A stretch of 64,000 nucleotides of DNA from positions 42,695-106,694 of the forward strand of contig SVOC01000010.1 of assembly GCA_015066625.1 (NCBI GenBank), given 5' to 3'. Made by a program: the position numbers and the translations under genes. The stretch comes from Oscillospiraceae bacterium. GTDB lineage: Bacteria; Bacillota; Clostridia; Oscillospirales; Acutalibacteraceae. The notes under the pieces were generated by a model that had not been told where the DNA came from, did not search any database, and worked only from the letters and a program-made list of their open reading frames with translations. Positions 9,283 through 17,585 of this stretch are shown piece after piece (position 1 is the stretch's first letter; every line of letters starts with the position of its first letter).

Positions 9283-9837
9283 TTATCCTATTTTAAACTG
9301 ACCGAAAGGCGCAATTCTGAAAAGTGCCTTTCCCATAATATATTCTTCTCTTATGAATCCCACTCTGTTATCACGGCTGTCTGTAGAATGATTTCTGTTA
9401 TCACCCATAACAAAAACACAGCCTTCGGGCACAACAACGGGACCTGCAAAATCTTCTCTGTCTCTTGTGGGGTCTGCAGTGTAGGGCTCGTCAAGTTCAA
9501 CTCCGTCAACATAAACCTTGCCTTTGACAAAATCAATATCAACAGTCTGACCCTCCGTTGCGATAATACGCTTTACAAGGGTGTCGGGAATAACTTCCGT
9601 TCCGTCAGGCTGACAGGTTACAACAACATCACCGTATACGGGTTCGGTACACCCTGCGGTGAGCACAATTCTGTCTCCCGACTTAAGAGTGGGATACATT
9701 GAATCGCCCACAACACCGACCGTTCTGAACAAAAACAGAAACGCCATTCCCACACACACAACCGCCGTTGCAACAATTGAAACAGTATCGTATATAAACG
9801 AAAGCTTACCTGATTCTTTTTTTGTTTTATCAGACAT
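9283..9837 (-). CDS. lepB: Signal peptidase I (copy B)
   Basis: Membrane serine protease that removes signal peptides from secreted proteins. With the ATG at 9837 the protein has 184 residues: one membrane segment (about 19-37), catalytic Ser46 in GDSMYPT and catalytic Lys89 in VKRIIATEG, then MGDNRNHSTDSR. GAGGTGG lies 5 bases before this ATG; an ATG at 9858 overlaps the upstream gene and has no site. It follows another signal peptidase by 13 bases, so the two are probably co-transcribed. Confidence 0.93.
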   Translation of the reverse strand: MSDKTKKESGKLSFIYDTVSIVATAVVCVGMAFLFLFRTVGVVGDSMYPTLKSGDRIVLTAGCTEPVYGDVVVTCQPDGTEVIPDTLVKRIIATEGQTVDIDFVKGKVYVDGVELDEPYTADPTRDREDFAGPVVVPEGCVFVMGDNRNHSTDSRDNRVGFIREEYIMGKALFRIAPFGQFKIG

Positions 9838-9850
9838 TGCAGCCACCTCT

Positions 9851-10435
9851 TTATTCATAATCGTCTATCTTCCAATCACCGGTGGGAAAAATTCTCATAT
9901 AAACCTCACCGAGAATATATCTTTCATCAACAAAGCCGATATGGCTTGATCTGCTGTCAAGCGAATCGCCGCGGTTATCGCCCATAAGAAAAACGAAGCC
10001 GTCGGGCACCGTTACGGGAAATTTCACATCATAGCTCAATGTGGTAGGCGAATTGATATAAGGTTCGTTGAGCAATTCGCCGTTGACATAAACATCACCT
10101 GTTGAAAAATCAATGTCAACCATATCTCCGCCTACTGCGATAACTCTTTTGACAATGGGAACATTCCTTTCCCACGGCTGGGTAGAGATAACCACATCTC
10201 CCCTGTCAATATTGAGACTCAGACCTGAAACCGCAACCCAATCGCCGTCGTGAAGTGTGGGAAGCATTGAATCGCCTTCAACACCGATAACTCTGAACAC
10301 AAGGCAAAACACAACAAAAGCTGCTATAACCGCACCTTTAAGGGAATCAACAACATCATAAAGGAACGATATACCCGACGGTACTTTGGATTCCTGCGGT
10401 GCGAATTCAACCGTGAATTCTTCTGTTCTGCGCAT
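9851..10435 (-). CDS. lepB: Signal peptidase I (copy A)
   Basis: Second signal peptidase I of the tandem pair, 194 residues from the ATG at 10435 (AAAGGAG six bases upstream). One membrane segment spans about residues 34-51; Ser56 in GDSMLPT and Lys96 in VKRVIA are the catalytic dyad, followed by MGDNRGDSLDSR. The two copies share the core motifs but differ clearly in the cytosolic N terminus and the region between the catalytic residues, so they are old paralogues and not a fresh duplication. Confidence 0.94.
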   Translation of the reverse strand: MRRTEEFTVEFAPQESKVPSGISFLYDVVDSLKGAVIAAFVVFCLVFRVIGVEGDSMLPTLHDGDWVAVSGLSLNIDRGDVVISTQPWERNVPIVKRVIAVGGDMVDIDFSTGDVYVNGELLNEPYINSPTTLSYDVKFPVTVPDGFVFLMGDNRGDSLDSRSSHIGFVDERYILGEVYMRIFPTGDWKIDDYE

Positions 10436-10501
10436 TGTGTTCTCCTTTCTGCACAAAAGAATGCAAATTTAAAGTAATTAATTAATAGAGATAACAGTAA
10501 A

Positions 10502-10529
10502 GGTGTAACAACCGAAAAATTGTTACACC
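10502..10529 (-). terminator. Hairpin after rplS
   Basis: A perfect 10-bp stem (GGTGTAACAA/TTGTTACACC) with an 8-base loop lies directly downstream of rplS on the minus strand, followed by a weak TTTA tract. It separates rplS from the signal peptidase genes. Confidence 0.65.
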
Positions 10530-10542
10530 CTCATCAAGCTGA

Positions 10543-10887
10543 TTATCTGATCTGTTCCTTAACCTTTGCAGCCTTACCGACTCTGTCTCTGAGGTAGTAG
10601 AGCTTGCTTCTGCGAACACGACCGTGTCTGATTACTTCAACCTTAGCAACGTTAGGTGAGTGAACGGGGAATACCCTTTCAACGCCTACGCCGTAAGATA
10701 CACGGCGAACAGTGAAGGTTGCCGAAACGCCTGAACCCTTCATAGCGATTACTGTACCTTCAAAAGCCTGAATTCTTTCTTTGTCGCCTTCACGAATCTT
10801 AACTGAAACCTTTACGGTATCACCGACTTCGATTGCAGGCACTTCGGATTTGAGTGAATCCTGTGCGATGAGTTTGAGTGCATCCAT
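10543..10887 (-). CDS. rplS: 50S ribosomal protein L19
   Basis: Large-subunit protein at the 30S-50S interface. The 114-residue protein has the full family pattern, including [48 protein letters not shown] and the basic C terminus [16 protein letters not shown] precedes the ATG. In most Firmicutes rplS directly follows trmD; here trmD is 18 kb away on the other strand, and a structured repeat begins 63 bases upstream of this gene. Confidence 0.98.
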   Translation of the reverse strand: MDALKLIAQDSLKSEVPAIEVGDTVKVSVKIREGDKERIQAFEGTVIAMKGSGVSATFTVRRVSYGVGVERVFPVHSPNVAKVEVIRHGRVRRSKLYYLRDRVGKAAKVKEQIR

Positions 10888-10950
10888 TGTAATTTCCTCC
10901 GATTTTTTTCAGAAGTTCGTAACTGCCCTTGCAGAAAGAGGAACGTCCGC

Positions 10951-11249
10951 TTTAATGTATTTGAGGTGAATGGAATTGATCCCTGCACGGTTTTGAAATG
11001 CATATTTTCGCCAATACTGCGTCAGAAAAAACTCGCAATGCGTGAGCATTCCTTCATTTTTCTTCCTTGTCTTGATAAAAATCTGCTTTTTCAAAACTGC
11101 GAAGCACCGAAAAGGTCGCAGTTTTGTTGCAGCGAAGTGTTTCTTTTCTGAAGGCATACTGTCGTATGTCAAAAAAAAACGCTTCGATGTGACGGAAATC
11201 CGACCTTTGCGGCGTACCGGGGTCGATTCCATTCACCTCACGCATTAAA
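10951..11249 (+). repeat. 299-bp inverted-repeat element with nested hairpins (MITE-like or structured RNA)
   Basis: Arms at 10962-10983 and 11219-11240 pair over 22 positions, beginning TGAGGTGAATGGAAT; an outer TTTAATG (10951-10957) pairs with CATTAAA (11243-11249). Inside are an 11-bp stem CAAAACTGCGA/TCGCAGTTTTG (11092-11126), a 10-bp stem 11133-11142/11177-11186, a 5-bp stem with a GTGA tetraloop (11037-11050) and a 5-bp stem at 11155-11168. The unmatched positions in the arms and in the 10-bp stem are T opposite G when read on the + strand, so they pair as RNA on that strand but would be A-C mismatches on the other. No open frame in it resembles a known protein. The rest of the 519-bp space (10888-10950 and 11250-11406) is AT-rich with only the rplS ribosome site recognised. 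Confidence 0.65.
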
Positions 11250-11406
11250 CCCCGTCTTTAAGTTACAACAACTCTAATGACGGCACAAATGCGAATAATA
11301 TGATAACACAACATTTTAAAGATTGCAAGTGTTTTTTTGCCGATTTCACATATTTTTTGTAATTTGATAAATATGCACCAAAAACACGGTTATTATTCCC
11401 TTTGCA

Positions 11407-12069
11407 TCATTCAAAAATGCTCAAATCTTCCTGTAAAAGCTTCGTTCTGACAATAATAGTGTTTTCTGTTTCGGCACCAAATTGTAATAAAAGTGCATTG
11501 AGAAGCAATTCCGCATTGAGGTTTACGGTGTTGCCTGCCGCAAGAATAGTTTTTATAAACACCTCATTGCCTTTTGCCTCAGCTTCAAATTTACGCACCA
11601 TTTCGCAAAGGTTAACGGTTTTTATTCCCCTTTTACTGCGCTTTTCAGCATTGAGCACGCCGCCTTCCGTTACGGAAACCGAACCCGACACAAACCCCTG
11701 CGCTTCACCTTCATTTGCAAACTCGGCAACAATTTCATATTCCGCCGCCGCAATGGCGTTGGGCTTACACTCGGGTTTTGTAACATCAACAATTTCAATG
11801 CCCTCAGGCATAACGGCGTTAAGCCTTCTTTTGATTTCACCGAATGACATTTCACCTTCAATTCTGATATCAAGAGGCTCTCTCATACCAACCTGACCCA
11901 GAGGCAGAGGCATAAGAAATGTCATATAGGGATGAGGATTGAAGCCTTCTGTATACCAAAGAGGAATTTCCGCACGCCTTACGGCACGGGTCATACAGCG
12001 GTTCATATCGAGATGTGAGGTATAAACCGCAAGCCCGTCTTTTTTAAACCACAGTCTTACCGATTTCAT
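11407..12069 (-). CDS. TIGR03936 family radical-SAM-associated protein (DUF2344)
   Basis: A 220-residue protein beginning VRLWFKKDGLAVYTSHLDMNRCM with GFNPHPYMTFLMPLPLGQ, the hallmark of DUF2344. Members are found fused to or next to the TIGR03960 radical SAM protein, as here, and are thought to act with it; the substrate is unknown. The ATG at 12069 follows GGAGGTG by 6 bases and overlaps the upstream gene by 26 bases, so translation is probably coupled. Confidence 0.88.
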   Translation of the reverse strand: MKSVRLWFKKDGLAVYTSHLDMNRCMTRAVRRAEIPLWYTEGFNPHPYMTFLMPLPLGQVGMREPLDIRIEGEMSFGEIKRRLNAVMPEGIEIVDVTKPECKPNAIAAAEYEIVAEFANEGEAQGFVSGSVSVTEGGVLNAEKRSKRGIKTVNLCEMVRKFEAEAKGNEVFIKTILAAGNTVNLNAELLLNALLLQFGAETENTIIVRTKLLQEDLSIFE

Positions 12070-13900
12070 CGCACACACCTCCGTTAAGCTTGTTTGCACC
12101 GCAGCCCGCACACTTTTCACGGCAGCAAGCAGTAGTTTCGCCCTTATGAGCCTTTTTGTTTTCATTCACGAGAAATTTCTTTGTCACACCGTAATCCATA
12201 TGGTCCCAAGGCAGAATTTCGTCGTATTCACGGCGTCTTGCAGTATAAAAATACGGGTCAATTCCGTTTTCTGCAAAGCTTTCTTCCCACATATCGGGCT
12301 TCAGACATTCAGCCCAGCCGTCAAACTTACAGCCTTTACGCCAAGCGGTTTCGATTACATCGGCAAGGCGTCTGTCACCTCTTGCAAATACGCCCTCAAG
12401 GAAGCTTGTCCAGGGCACGTGACGTGAAACATTCACCTTTCTTGTCTTGACGCAGGAAATAAGATAATTCTGCTTTTCGATAAGCAAATCGGGCTTATCC
12501 TGAGGCTCCCACTGGAAGGGAGTAAAAGGCTTGGGCACAAGAGAAGCAACGCTTATGCTTACGCTGACGCTCTTACCCTTGGGTTTATCCGGATTTTTGT
12601 AATATTCGTCAACAACTGCCTGAGCAAGATTTGCAATGCCTTCGATATCTTCCTCTGTTTCGGTGGGCAGACCAATCATAAAATAAAGCTTGACTGCCGT
12701 CCAGCCGCCTGAAAAGGCCTGTGCCGCGGTTGTAAGCACTTCTTTCTCAGTGATGTTCTTGTTTATAACATCACGAAGACGCTGCGTACCTGCTTCGGGA
12801 GCAAAGGTAAGACCGCTTCTTCTGACGGCATTAAGCTTTTCCATAAGCTCCTTGGGGAAATTATCGGCTCTCAAAGAAGGAAGCGCAATATTTATTTTCT
12901 CTTCTATCGTCCACGGAAGCATATTGGTTATAAGCTTTTCAAGCCCCTTATAATCGCTTGTACTCAATGAACAAAGTGAAATTTCATCATAACCTGTGTT
13001 GTCACAGATAGCCTTGCACTGTGCCTCAACAACTTCGGGAGACTTCCTTCTGAGAGGTCTGTTAAGGAATCCCGCCTGACAGAATCTGCATCCGCGGATA
13101 CATCCCCTGAATATTTCAACAGTTGTTCTGTCGTGAACAACTTCAAGGAAAGGCACAACAAACTCCGACGGCGAGAACATTGAATCAAGGTCAGCAACAT
13201 TGCGTTTTTCAACCTTTTCGGGTGCACCGCAGGTAGGAGCAATTGATTTCACGGTGTTGTCCTCATTATATTCAACCTCATAAAGCGAAGGCACATAAAC
13301 GCCCTTTATCTGTGCTGCTGCCTGTAAAAATTCCTGCTTTGTTGCACCCTTCGCCTTATATTCTTTCAGCAAATCAATAAGCTCATTGGTAACTTCTTCA
13401 CCGTCACCGGGCAGGGTTATATCAAAGAATTCGGCAATGGGCTCCGCATTACAGACACAAGCTCCGCCGGCAATGACAACAGGCGTAAGTGAAGTTCTGT
13501 CCTTCGACCTGAGAGGAAGACCTGCAAGATCAAGCATATTGAGAACATTGGTGTAACTCAGCTCATACTGCATAGTAAAACCGAGAATATCGAAATTGCG
13601 GATTTCATCGCCGCTTTCAAGACCGTAAAGCAGAATGTTGTTCTCTCTCATTACCGCTTCCATATCCGTCCAAGGTGCAAAAACTCTTTCGCACCAAGCA
13701 TCTTTCCTTGCGTTGACAAGTGAATAAAGAATTTTCATTCCCAGATGTGACATACCGATTTCATAAGTATCGGGAAAACAGAATGCGTAGCGGATATCAA
13801 CCTTTGATCTATCCTTAACAACGCTGTTGAGCTCACCGCCGGTATATCTGCCGGGCTTCTGAACTTTAAGCAAAAATTTTTCAAGTTTTTTCGGATACAT
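12044..13900 (-). CDS. TIGR03960 family B12-binding-domain radical SAM protein
   Basis: A 618-residue enzyme. An N-terminal cobalamin-binding-like region (about 1-230, with FPDTYEIGMSHLGMK) precedes the radical SAM core, whose cluster motif is CIRGCRFC around residue 265, followed by GLTFAPEAGTQRLR and MIGLPTETEEDI. A cysteine-rich C terminus (CCREKCAGCGANK) could bind a further metal. This family occurs in many Clostridia beside the DUF2344 gene and has no proven reaction; RNA modification has been suggested from the UPF0313/MiaB-like core, which remains inference. Confidence 0.87.
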   Translation of the reverse strand: MYPKKLEKFLLKVQKPGRYTGGELNSVVKDRSKVDIRYAFCFPDTYEIGMSHLGMKILYSLVNARKDAWCERVFAPWTDMEAVMRENNILLYGLESGDEIRNFDILGFTMQYELSYTNVLNMLDLAGLPLRSKDRTSLTPVVIAGGACVCNAEPIAEFFDITLPGDGEEVTNELIDLLKEYKAKGATKQEFLQAAAQIKGVYVPSLYEVEYNEDNTVKSIAPTCGAPEKVEKRNVADLDSMFSPSEFVVPFLEVVHDRTTVEIFRGCIRGCRFCQAGFLNRPLRRKSPEVVEAQCKAICDNTGYDEISLCSLSTSDYKGLEKLITNMLPWTIEEKINIALPSLRADNFPKELMEKLNAVRRSGLTFAPEAGTQRLRDVINKNITEKEVLTTAAQAFSGGWTAVKLYFMIGLPTETEEDIEGIANLAQAVVDEYYKNPDKPKGKSVSVSISVASLVPKPFTPFQWEPQDKPDLLIEKQNYLISCVKTRKVNVSRHVPWTSFLEGVFARGDRRLADVIETAWRKGCKFDGWAECLKPDMWEESFAENGIDPYFYTARRREYDEILPWDHMDYGVTKKFLVNENKKAHKGETTACCREKCAGCGANKLNGGVCDEIGKTVV

Positions 13901-13947
13901 AAGATTTCTCCTAAGTTAAAGTTATCCTGTTAATAGTAGCATAACTT

Positions 13948-14559
13948 TCAGAAAAAATCCATACTTTTTTCTTTTCTGTATGTAACCGCCGCAAGATAGC
14001 CCGAAACCGCAAGCAAGGTGATGTTGCCGCTTTTCAGAAGCAGAATAAAACCTGCAGCAGCCATAGGTGCAATGATCAAACATGAAATACAGAAGCAAAT
14101 TTTTTCGCATTTCCTGTGTTCGGCGTGACGGTCAAGAAAAAATTTCAGAATATTTCCGCCGTCAAGCGGCTGACAGGGCAAAAGATTGAACAAACCCACA
14201 CAAAGACTCACAACCGCCGCCGTTTTTGTTCCGTCCGTATTTCCAAAGACAAAAAGCAGGGCCGACAAAGCAAAATTTGCCGTCGGTCCCGAAGCATAAA
14301 TTATAATTTCCCCAAGGCTTTTTATTCCCGATGCACCGAATCTTTCAAGCTTCACACCGTAAAACGAAAGCTCTATAAGCTTCGGCTTTTCACCGAGAAA
14401 CATCAGGCTGATTATATGACCCATTTCGTGAATCACACAGCAAAAAAAGGCCGTTGCACACAATCCGCTTTCATCAACAATCAGCGTTAACGTCACTGCC
14501 GCCGCAAAGGAAATGTTTATTCTCAGAACGGTTTCGCCGAGATTAACCCTCATCGGCAT
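13948..14559 (-). CDS. M50 site-2 intramembrane protease, SpoIVFB-like
   Basis: A 203-residue polytopic membrane protease. The zinc site is complete: HEMGH at 44-48 and the aspartate of LLPCQPLDGG at 133, nearly the same positions as in SpoIVFB of Bacillus. Four or more hydrophobic segments are visible. In sporulating Firmicutes SpoIVFB cuts pro-sigma-K in the mother cell membrane. The gene overlaps the upstream M23-domain gene by 17 bases, the arrangement of spoIVFA-spoIVFB, which supports this role. The start is either ATG at 14559 or 14553; neither has a strong ribosome site. Confidence 0.8.
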   Translation of the reverse strand: MPMRVNLGETVLRINISFAAAVTLTLIVDESGLCATAFFCCVIHEMGHIISLMFLGEKPKLIELSFYGVKLERFGASGIKSLGEIIIYASGPTANFALSALLFVFGNTDGTKTAAVVSLCVGLFNLLPCQPLDGGNILKFFLDRHAEHRKCEKICFCISCLIIAPMAAAGFILLLKSGNITLLAVSGYLAAVTYRKEKSMDFF

Positions 14560-15484
14560 TATCCGGATAAAGCAGACTTTCGGGATTAACTCTGATGCCG
14601 TTTATCCTTACCTCAAAATGAAGATGGGGTCCCGTAGACCAACCTGTTGAACCCACAAGACCTATTGTTTCGCCCTGTCTTATGACGGTGTCTTCTTTTA
14701 CATAAATCTCCGAAAGATGGCAGTAGTATGTATGAAAATCTTCGGAATGCTCCATAAGAACATAATTCCCCCAGACATCGCTGTTTCCCGTTTCAATAAC
14801 TTTCCCGTAAAAGGAGGACGAAACGGGCGTACCCTCATCCGCCGCAAGGTCAAGACCCGTATGAAATCCGTATTTGCCCGAAACAGGATTTGTTCTGTAA
14901 CCGAATTCCGAGGTTATTCTTGCATCCTTAACAGGCATAACAGGCGCAACACTTACATAATAAGGTGCAAACGATGTGCCTTTTGCCGCTTCTTTAACCT
15001 GAATATCTTTGCCGCCCGATCCATGATTGACAATTTCGCCAACCGCAACGGTTTCGCCGGTTTCGTCGCTGATTACTTCATATGAGTCAACGGTGTAGTT
15101 ATCCGTCATTTCAACTTCGTCAGATGATGACGGCAGTAAATCCGTCTGCGAAAAAACGCTTTCTGCCGCATTTTTAATATCCTCCGCGAACTCCCCTGCC
15201 GTCATATCTTTGAGCATTATTTTTGCATAGTCTTCCTTGATTTTCTCAAAAAATGAAGGACTTATTTTTGATGCAATGAATATTCCCGATACAATAAGTC
15301 CGCAGATAAGGCACTGCAAAAGCATAAGCCTTACAAGGTAATCGGTTTTATTTTTGGATTTGCCGTGATTTTTTCTGTTCAACTCAGCTTCATCATCAAA
15401 TCTGAATTTATTTCTGTATTCATCCCGTTCAAGGCGTTTTGAGGTATATTCAAAATTATCCGTAACAATCCCTCCAAAAATCAT
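14543..15484 (-). CDS. M23 (LytM-type) peptidase-domain membrane protein, possible SpoIVFA/SpoIIQ-like
   Basis: A 313-residue protein with a cytosolic N terminus, one membrane segment (about residues 55-75) and a C-terminal LytM domain. The domain keeps the metal ligands: HTGLDLA and PHLHFEV. SpoIVFA-type partners hold the adjacent M50 protease inactive, and many of them have lost the metal site, so the retained site is worth noting. The start is uncertain: the ATG at 15484 would lie only about 7 bases from the predicted transcript start, and a GGAGGG lies just after it rather than before it. A sigma-E-like promoter is upstream. Confidence 0.75.
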   Translation of the reverse strand: MIFGGIVTDNFEYTSKRLERDEYRNKFRFDDEAELNRKNHGKSKNKTDYLVRLMLLQCLICGLIVSGIFIASKISPSFFEKIKEDYAKIMLKDMTAGEFAEDIKNAAESVFSQTDLLPSSSDEVEMTDNYTVDSYEVISDETGETVAVGEIVNHGSGGKDIQVKEAAKGTSFAPYYVSVAPVMPVKDARITSEFGYRTNPVSGKYGFHTGLDLAADEGTPVSSSFYGKVIETGNSDVWGNYVLMEHSEDFHTYYCHLSEIYVKEDTVIRQGETIGLVGSTGWSTGPHLHFEVRINGIRVNPESLLYPDNADEG

Positions 15485-15497
15485 ATTTGCCAATTTG

Positions 15498-15526
15498 ATT
15501 ATATGAATCATAAAAAGACTATATGA
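15498..15526 (-). promoter_or_regulatory. Predicted sigma-E (sporulation) promoter of the M23/M50 pair
   Basis: On the minus strand TCATATA (15520-15526) is followed after 14 bases by CATATAAT (15498-15505). The Bacillus sigma-E consensus is close to KMATATT-N14-CATACAHT, so 6 of 7 and 7 of 8 positions agree at the right spacing. In Bacillus the spoIVF operon is transcribed by sigma-E. Confidence 0.6.
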
Positions 15527-15527
15527 C

Positions 15528-15553
15528 AAAACCCCGACATCGGTCGGGGTTTT
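15528..15553. terminator. Bidirectional terminator
   Basis: A perfect 11-bp stem (AAAACCCCGAC/GTCGGGGTTTT) around ATCG, with A and T tracts on the two sides. It ends the transcript of the gene at 15561-15956 and isolates the M23/M50 pair, which therefore needs its own promoter. Confidence 0.9.
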
Positions 15554-15560
15554 ACAGATT

Positions 15561-15956
15561 CTATTCTTCTGCTATGATACGCCAGTAATCGTAGGAATAA
15601 ATTTTCGTAAGGCGTTTTTCCGTTTCGCTTATGCTCTTGAAAAATTCTTTATCAAATTCTCCGTCGGGGTCTGCATACATTCCCCAGGCAGAGGCTTCAT
15701 TTACGCTCGGATAATATTTATCCCAGAGCAAAGTGCTTCCCTTTTTTTCTTTATTGTAATTAAGGTACCTTGCATCCTCACGCAGGGAATCTCTCACCTT
15801 TTTATAATCACGGGAAAGCTCATCAAGTTCTTCTTTTGAAGCCGCACCAAGAGAATAATAATCCGCCCTGAGCCTTATGCTTTGCAGGGTTGAAATATAT
15901 TTTGACATACGCTTTGCAAGCTGTAAATCGCTGAGCTTTTCAAGGCGTGTTTCCAT
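15561..15956 (-). CDS. Hypothetical protein, charged and helical
   Basis: A protein of 131 residues that I do not recognise. The N-terminal two thirds is rich in Lys, Arg, Glu and Leu and likely forms helices (LEKLSDLQLAKRMSKYISTL and onwards); aromatic residues cluster at the C terminus (YSYDYWR). No signal peptide or membrane segment is seen. The ATG at 15956 is one base after the upstream stop codon; an in-frame ATG at 15968 is also possible. It lies at the end of the oxidoreductase operon, just before a strong terminator. Confidence 0.6.
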   Translation of the reverse strand: METRLEKLSDLQLAKRMSKYISTLQSIRLRADYYSLGAASKEELDELSRDYKKVRDSLREDARYLNYNKEKKGSTLLWDKYYPSVNEASAWGMYADPDGEFDKEFFKSISETEKRLTKIYSYDYWRIIAEE

Positions 15957-15957
15957 A

Positions 15958-17565
15958 TTACCACTCATCACTTTCGTCAATCAGCACCGCATGGGCACAT
16001 CTTATTCCGTCAACAGCTGCAGATACTATTCCGCCTGCATAGCCTGCACCCTCACCGCAGGGATACAAACCTCTGATATTAGCCTGATAAAGCTCATCGC
16101 GAAGAATTCGCACAGATGAAGATGAACGGGTTTCAGGAGCCGTCAGCACACCATCGGGAAGTGCAAAGCCGTTAAGGCTTCTGTCCATTTTAACAATAGC
16201 CTGCGCCATAACATCAGTTACTTTTTCGGGCAATACCTTGCGGATATCGCCGGGAGTCACACCCGTTGCACAGGTAGGCTTTACGTAAGAAAGCTTCTTT
16301 GAAGGTGTATTGTTAAGAAAATCACCTATGGTCTGGCAAGGTGCGGCATAATCACCGCCGCCCAGCTCGAATGCGGTTTTCTCGATTTTCCGCTGAAGCT
16401 CAATGCCTGCAAGAGGATGGTCACTGCCAAAATGCTCGGGCTCAATGCCCACAAGCAATGCGGCATTTGAATTTTCACCGTCACGGGCATACTCGCTCAT
16501 ACCGTTGACAACGACATGACCCTCTTCCGATGCTGCAGCAACAACCGTACCGCCGGGGCACATACAGAAAGTATATGCACCTCTGCCGTGGTCGGGATGG
16601 CAGGCAAGCTTATAGTTTGCGGCACCCAATGCGGGATGCCCCGCAAAAGCACCGTACTGCGCCTTATCTATCATTTCACGGGGATGTTCAATTCTGACAC
16701 CCACGGAAAACGGCTTCTGAATAATTTTTATACCCTTTCTGTAGAGCATTTCAACTGTATCCCTTGCGGAATGTCCTATGCAAAGAAGAAGTGTGTCTGC
16801 TTCGATATCTTCTTCACTTCCGTCGGGATTACGGCAGGTTACGCCCTGAATAACACCGTTTGCAATAATAATATCCGTCATCTTGCAACCGAAACGAACC
16901 TCACCGCCCAGAGAAATTATTTCCTCGCGAAAAGCTTTTACAACCGCACCCAATCTGTCTGTGCCTATGTGAGGAGTTGAAGAATATGCGATTTCGGGAG
17001 GAGCGCCGTGAAGAACAAGTTCATCAACAACCTTCCTGCACAGGGGGTCTTTTATGCCCGTTGTCAGCTTACCGTCGGAAAAAGTTCCTGCGCCGCCTTC
17101 TCCGAACTGAACATTGCTTTCGGTATTGAGCTTATGAGTAAGCCAGAATGAATTTACATCCTTGGTTCTTGTGTCAACATCCGCACCGCGCTCAATAACA
17201 AGAGGCTTGAAGCCTGCCCTTGCGAGAATAAGTGCCGCAAAAAAGCCTGCAGGTCCGAAGCCTGCAATAACAGGTCTTAAGGTGCTTATCCTTTTGATTT
17301 CGGGCATTTCATATTTATATTCCGTTACCGACTCGATCTTTGAATTTTTTGCGTGTGCAATAACCGCCGCTTCATCGGAGTCAACTTCAACATTCACATT
17401 ATACACAAAATGAACGTTGTCTTTTTTTCTTGAATCCACAGCTTTTTTCGCAATACACAAAGATACAATTTTGTTTTCCTTACATCTGAGAGCCTTTGCC
17501 GCAGCTCTGCGAAGCTCACATTCATCACTGCCGAGAGGAAGTTTTATTTCGTTAATCCTTATCAT
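15958..17565 (-). CDS. FAD-dependent dehydrogenase, COG2509 family
   Basis: A 535-residue flavoprotein. An N-terminal segment of about 75 residues (MIRINEIKLPLGSDE onwards) precedes the FAD-binding motif PVIAGFGPAGFFAALIL and a later GEGAGYAGGI motif. Other conserved stretches are VQFGEGGAGTFSDGKLTTG and CMCPGGTVVAAASEEG. COG2509 proteins are widespread and uncharacterised. ACGGAGAAG precedes the ATG at 17565; the longer frame to 17628 is not supported by a ribosome site. It follows the second flavoprotein gene by 20 bases. Confidence 0.85.
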   Translation of the reverse strand: MIRINEIKLPLGSDECELRRAAAKALRCKENKIVSLCIAKKAVDSRKKDNVHFVYNVNVEVDSDEAAVIAHAKNSKIESVTEYKYEMPEIKRISTLRPVIAGFGPAGFFAALILARAGFKPLVIERGADVDTRTKDVNSFWLTHKLNTESNVQFGEGGAGTFSDGKLTTGIKDPLCRKVVDELVLHGAPPEIAYSSTPHIGTDRLGAVVKAFREEIISLGGEVRFGCKMTDIIIANGVIQGVTCRNPDGSEEDIEADTLLLCIGHSARDTVEMLYRKGIKIIQKPFSVGVRIEHPREMIDKAQYGAFAGHPALGAANYKLACHPDHGRGAYTFCMCPGGTVVAAASEEGHVVVNGMSEYARDGENSNAALLVGIEPEHFGSDHPLAGIELQRKIEKTAFELGGGDYAAPCQTIGDFLNNTPSKKLSYVKPTCATGVTPGDIRKVLPEKVTDVMAQAIVKMDRSLNGFALPDGVLTAPETRSSSSVRILRDELYQANIRGLYPCGEGAGYAGGIVSAAVDGIRCAHAVLIDESDEW

Positions 17566-17585
17566 ATAGCTTCTCCGTTTACGGT

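Noticed and set aside
10909..11248. Three overlapping open frames of 63-107 codons across the structured element
   Set aside because: They run through the inverted repeats on both strands, lack ribosome sites and are better explained by the element's structure.
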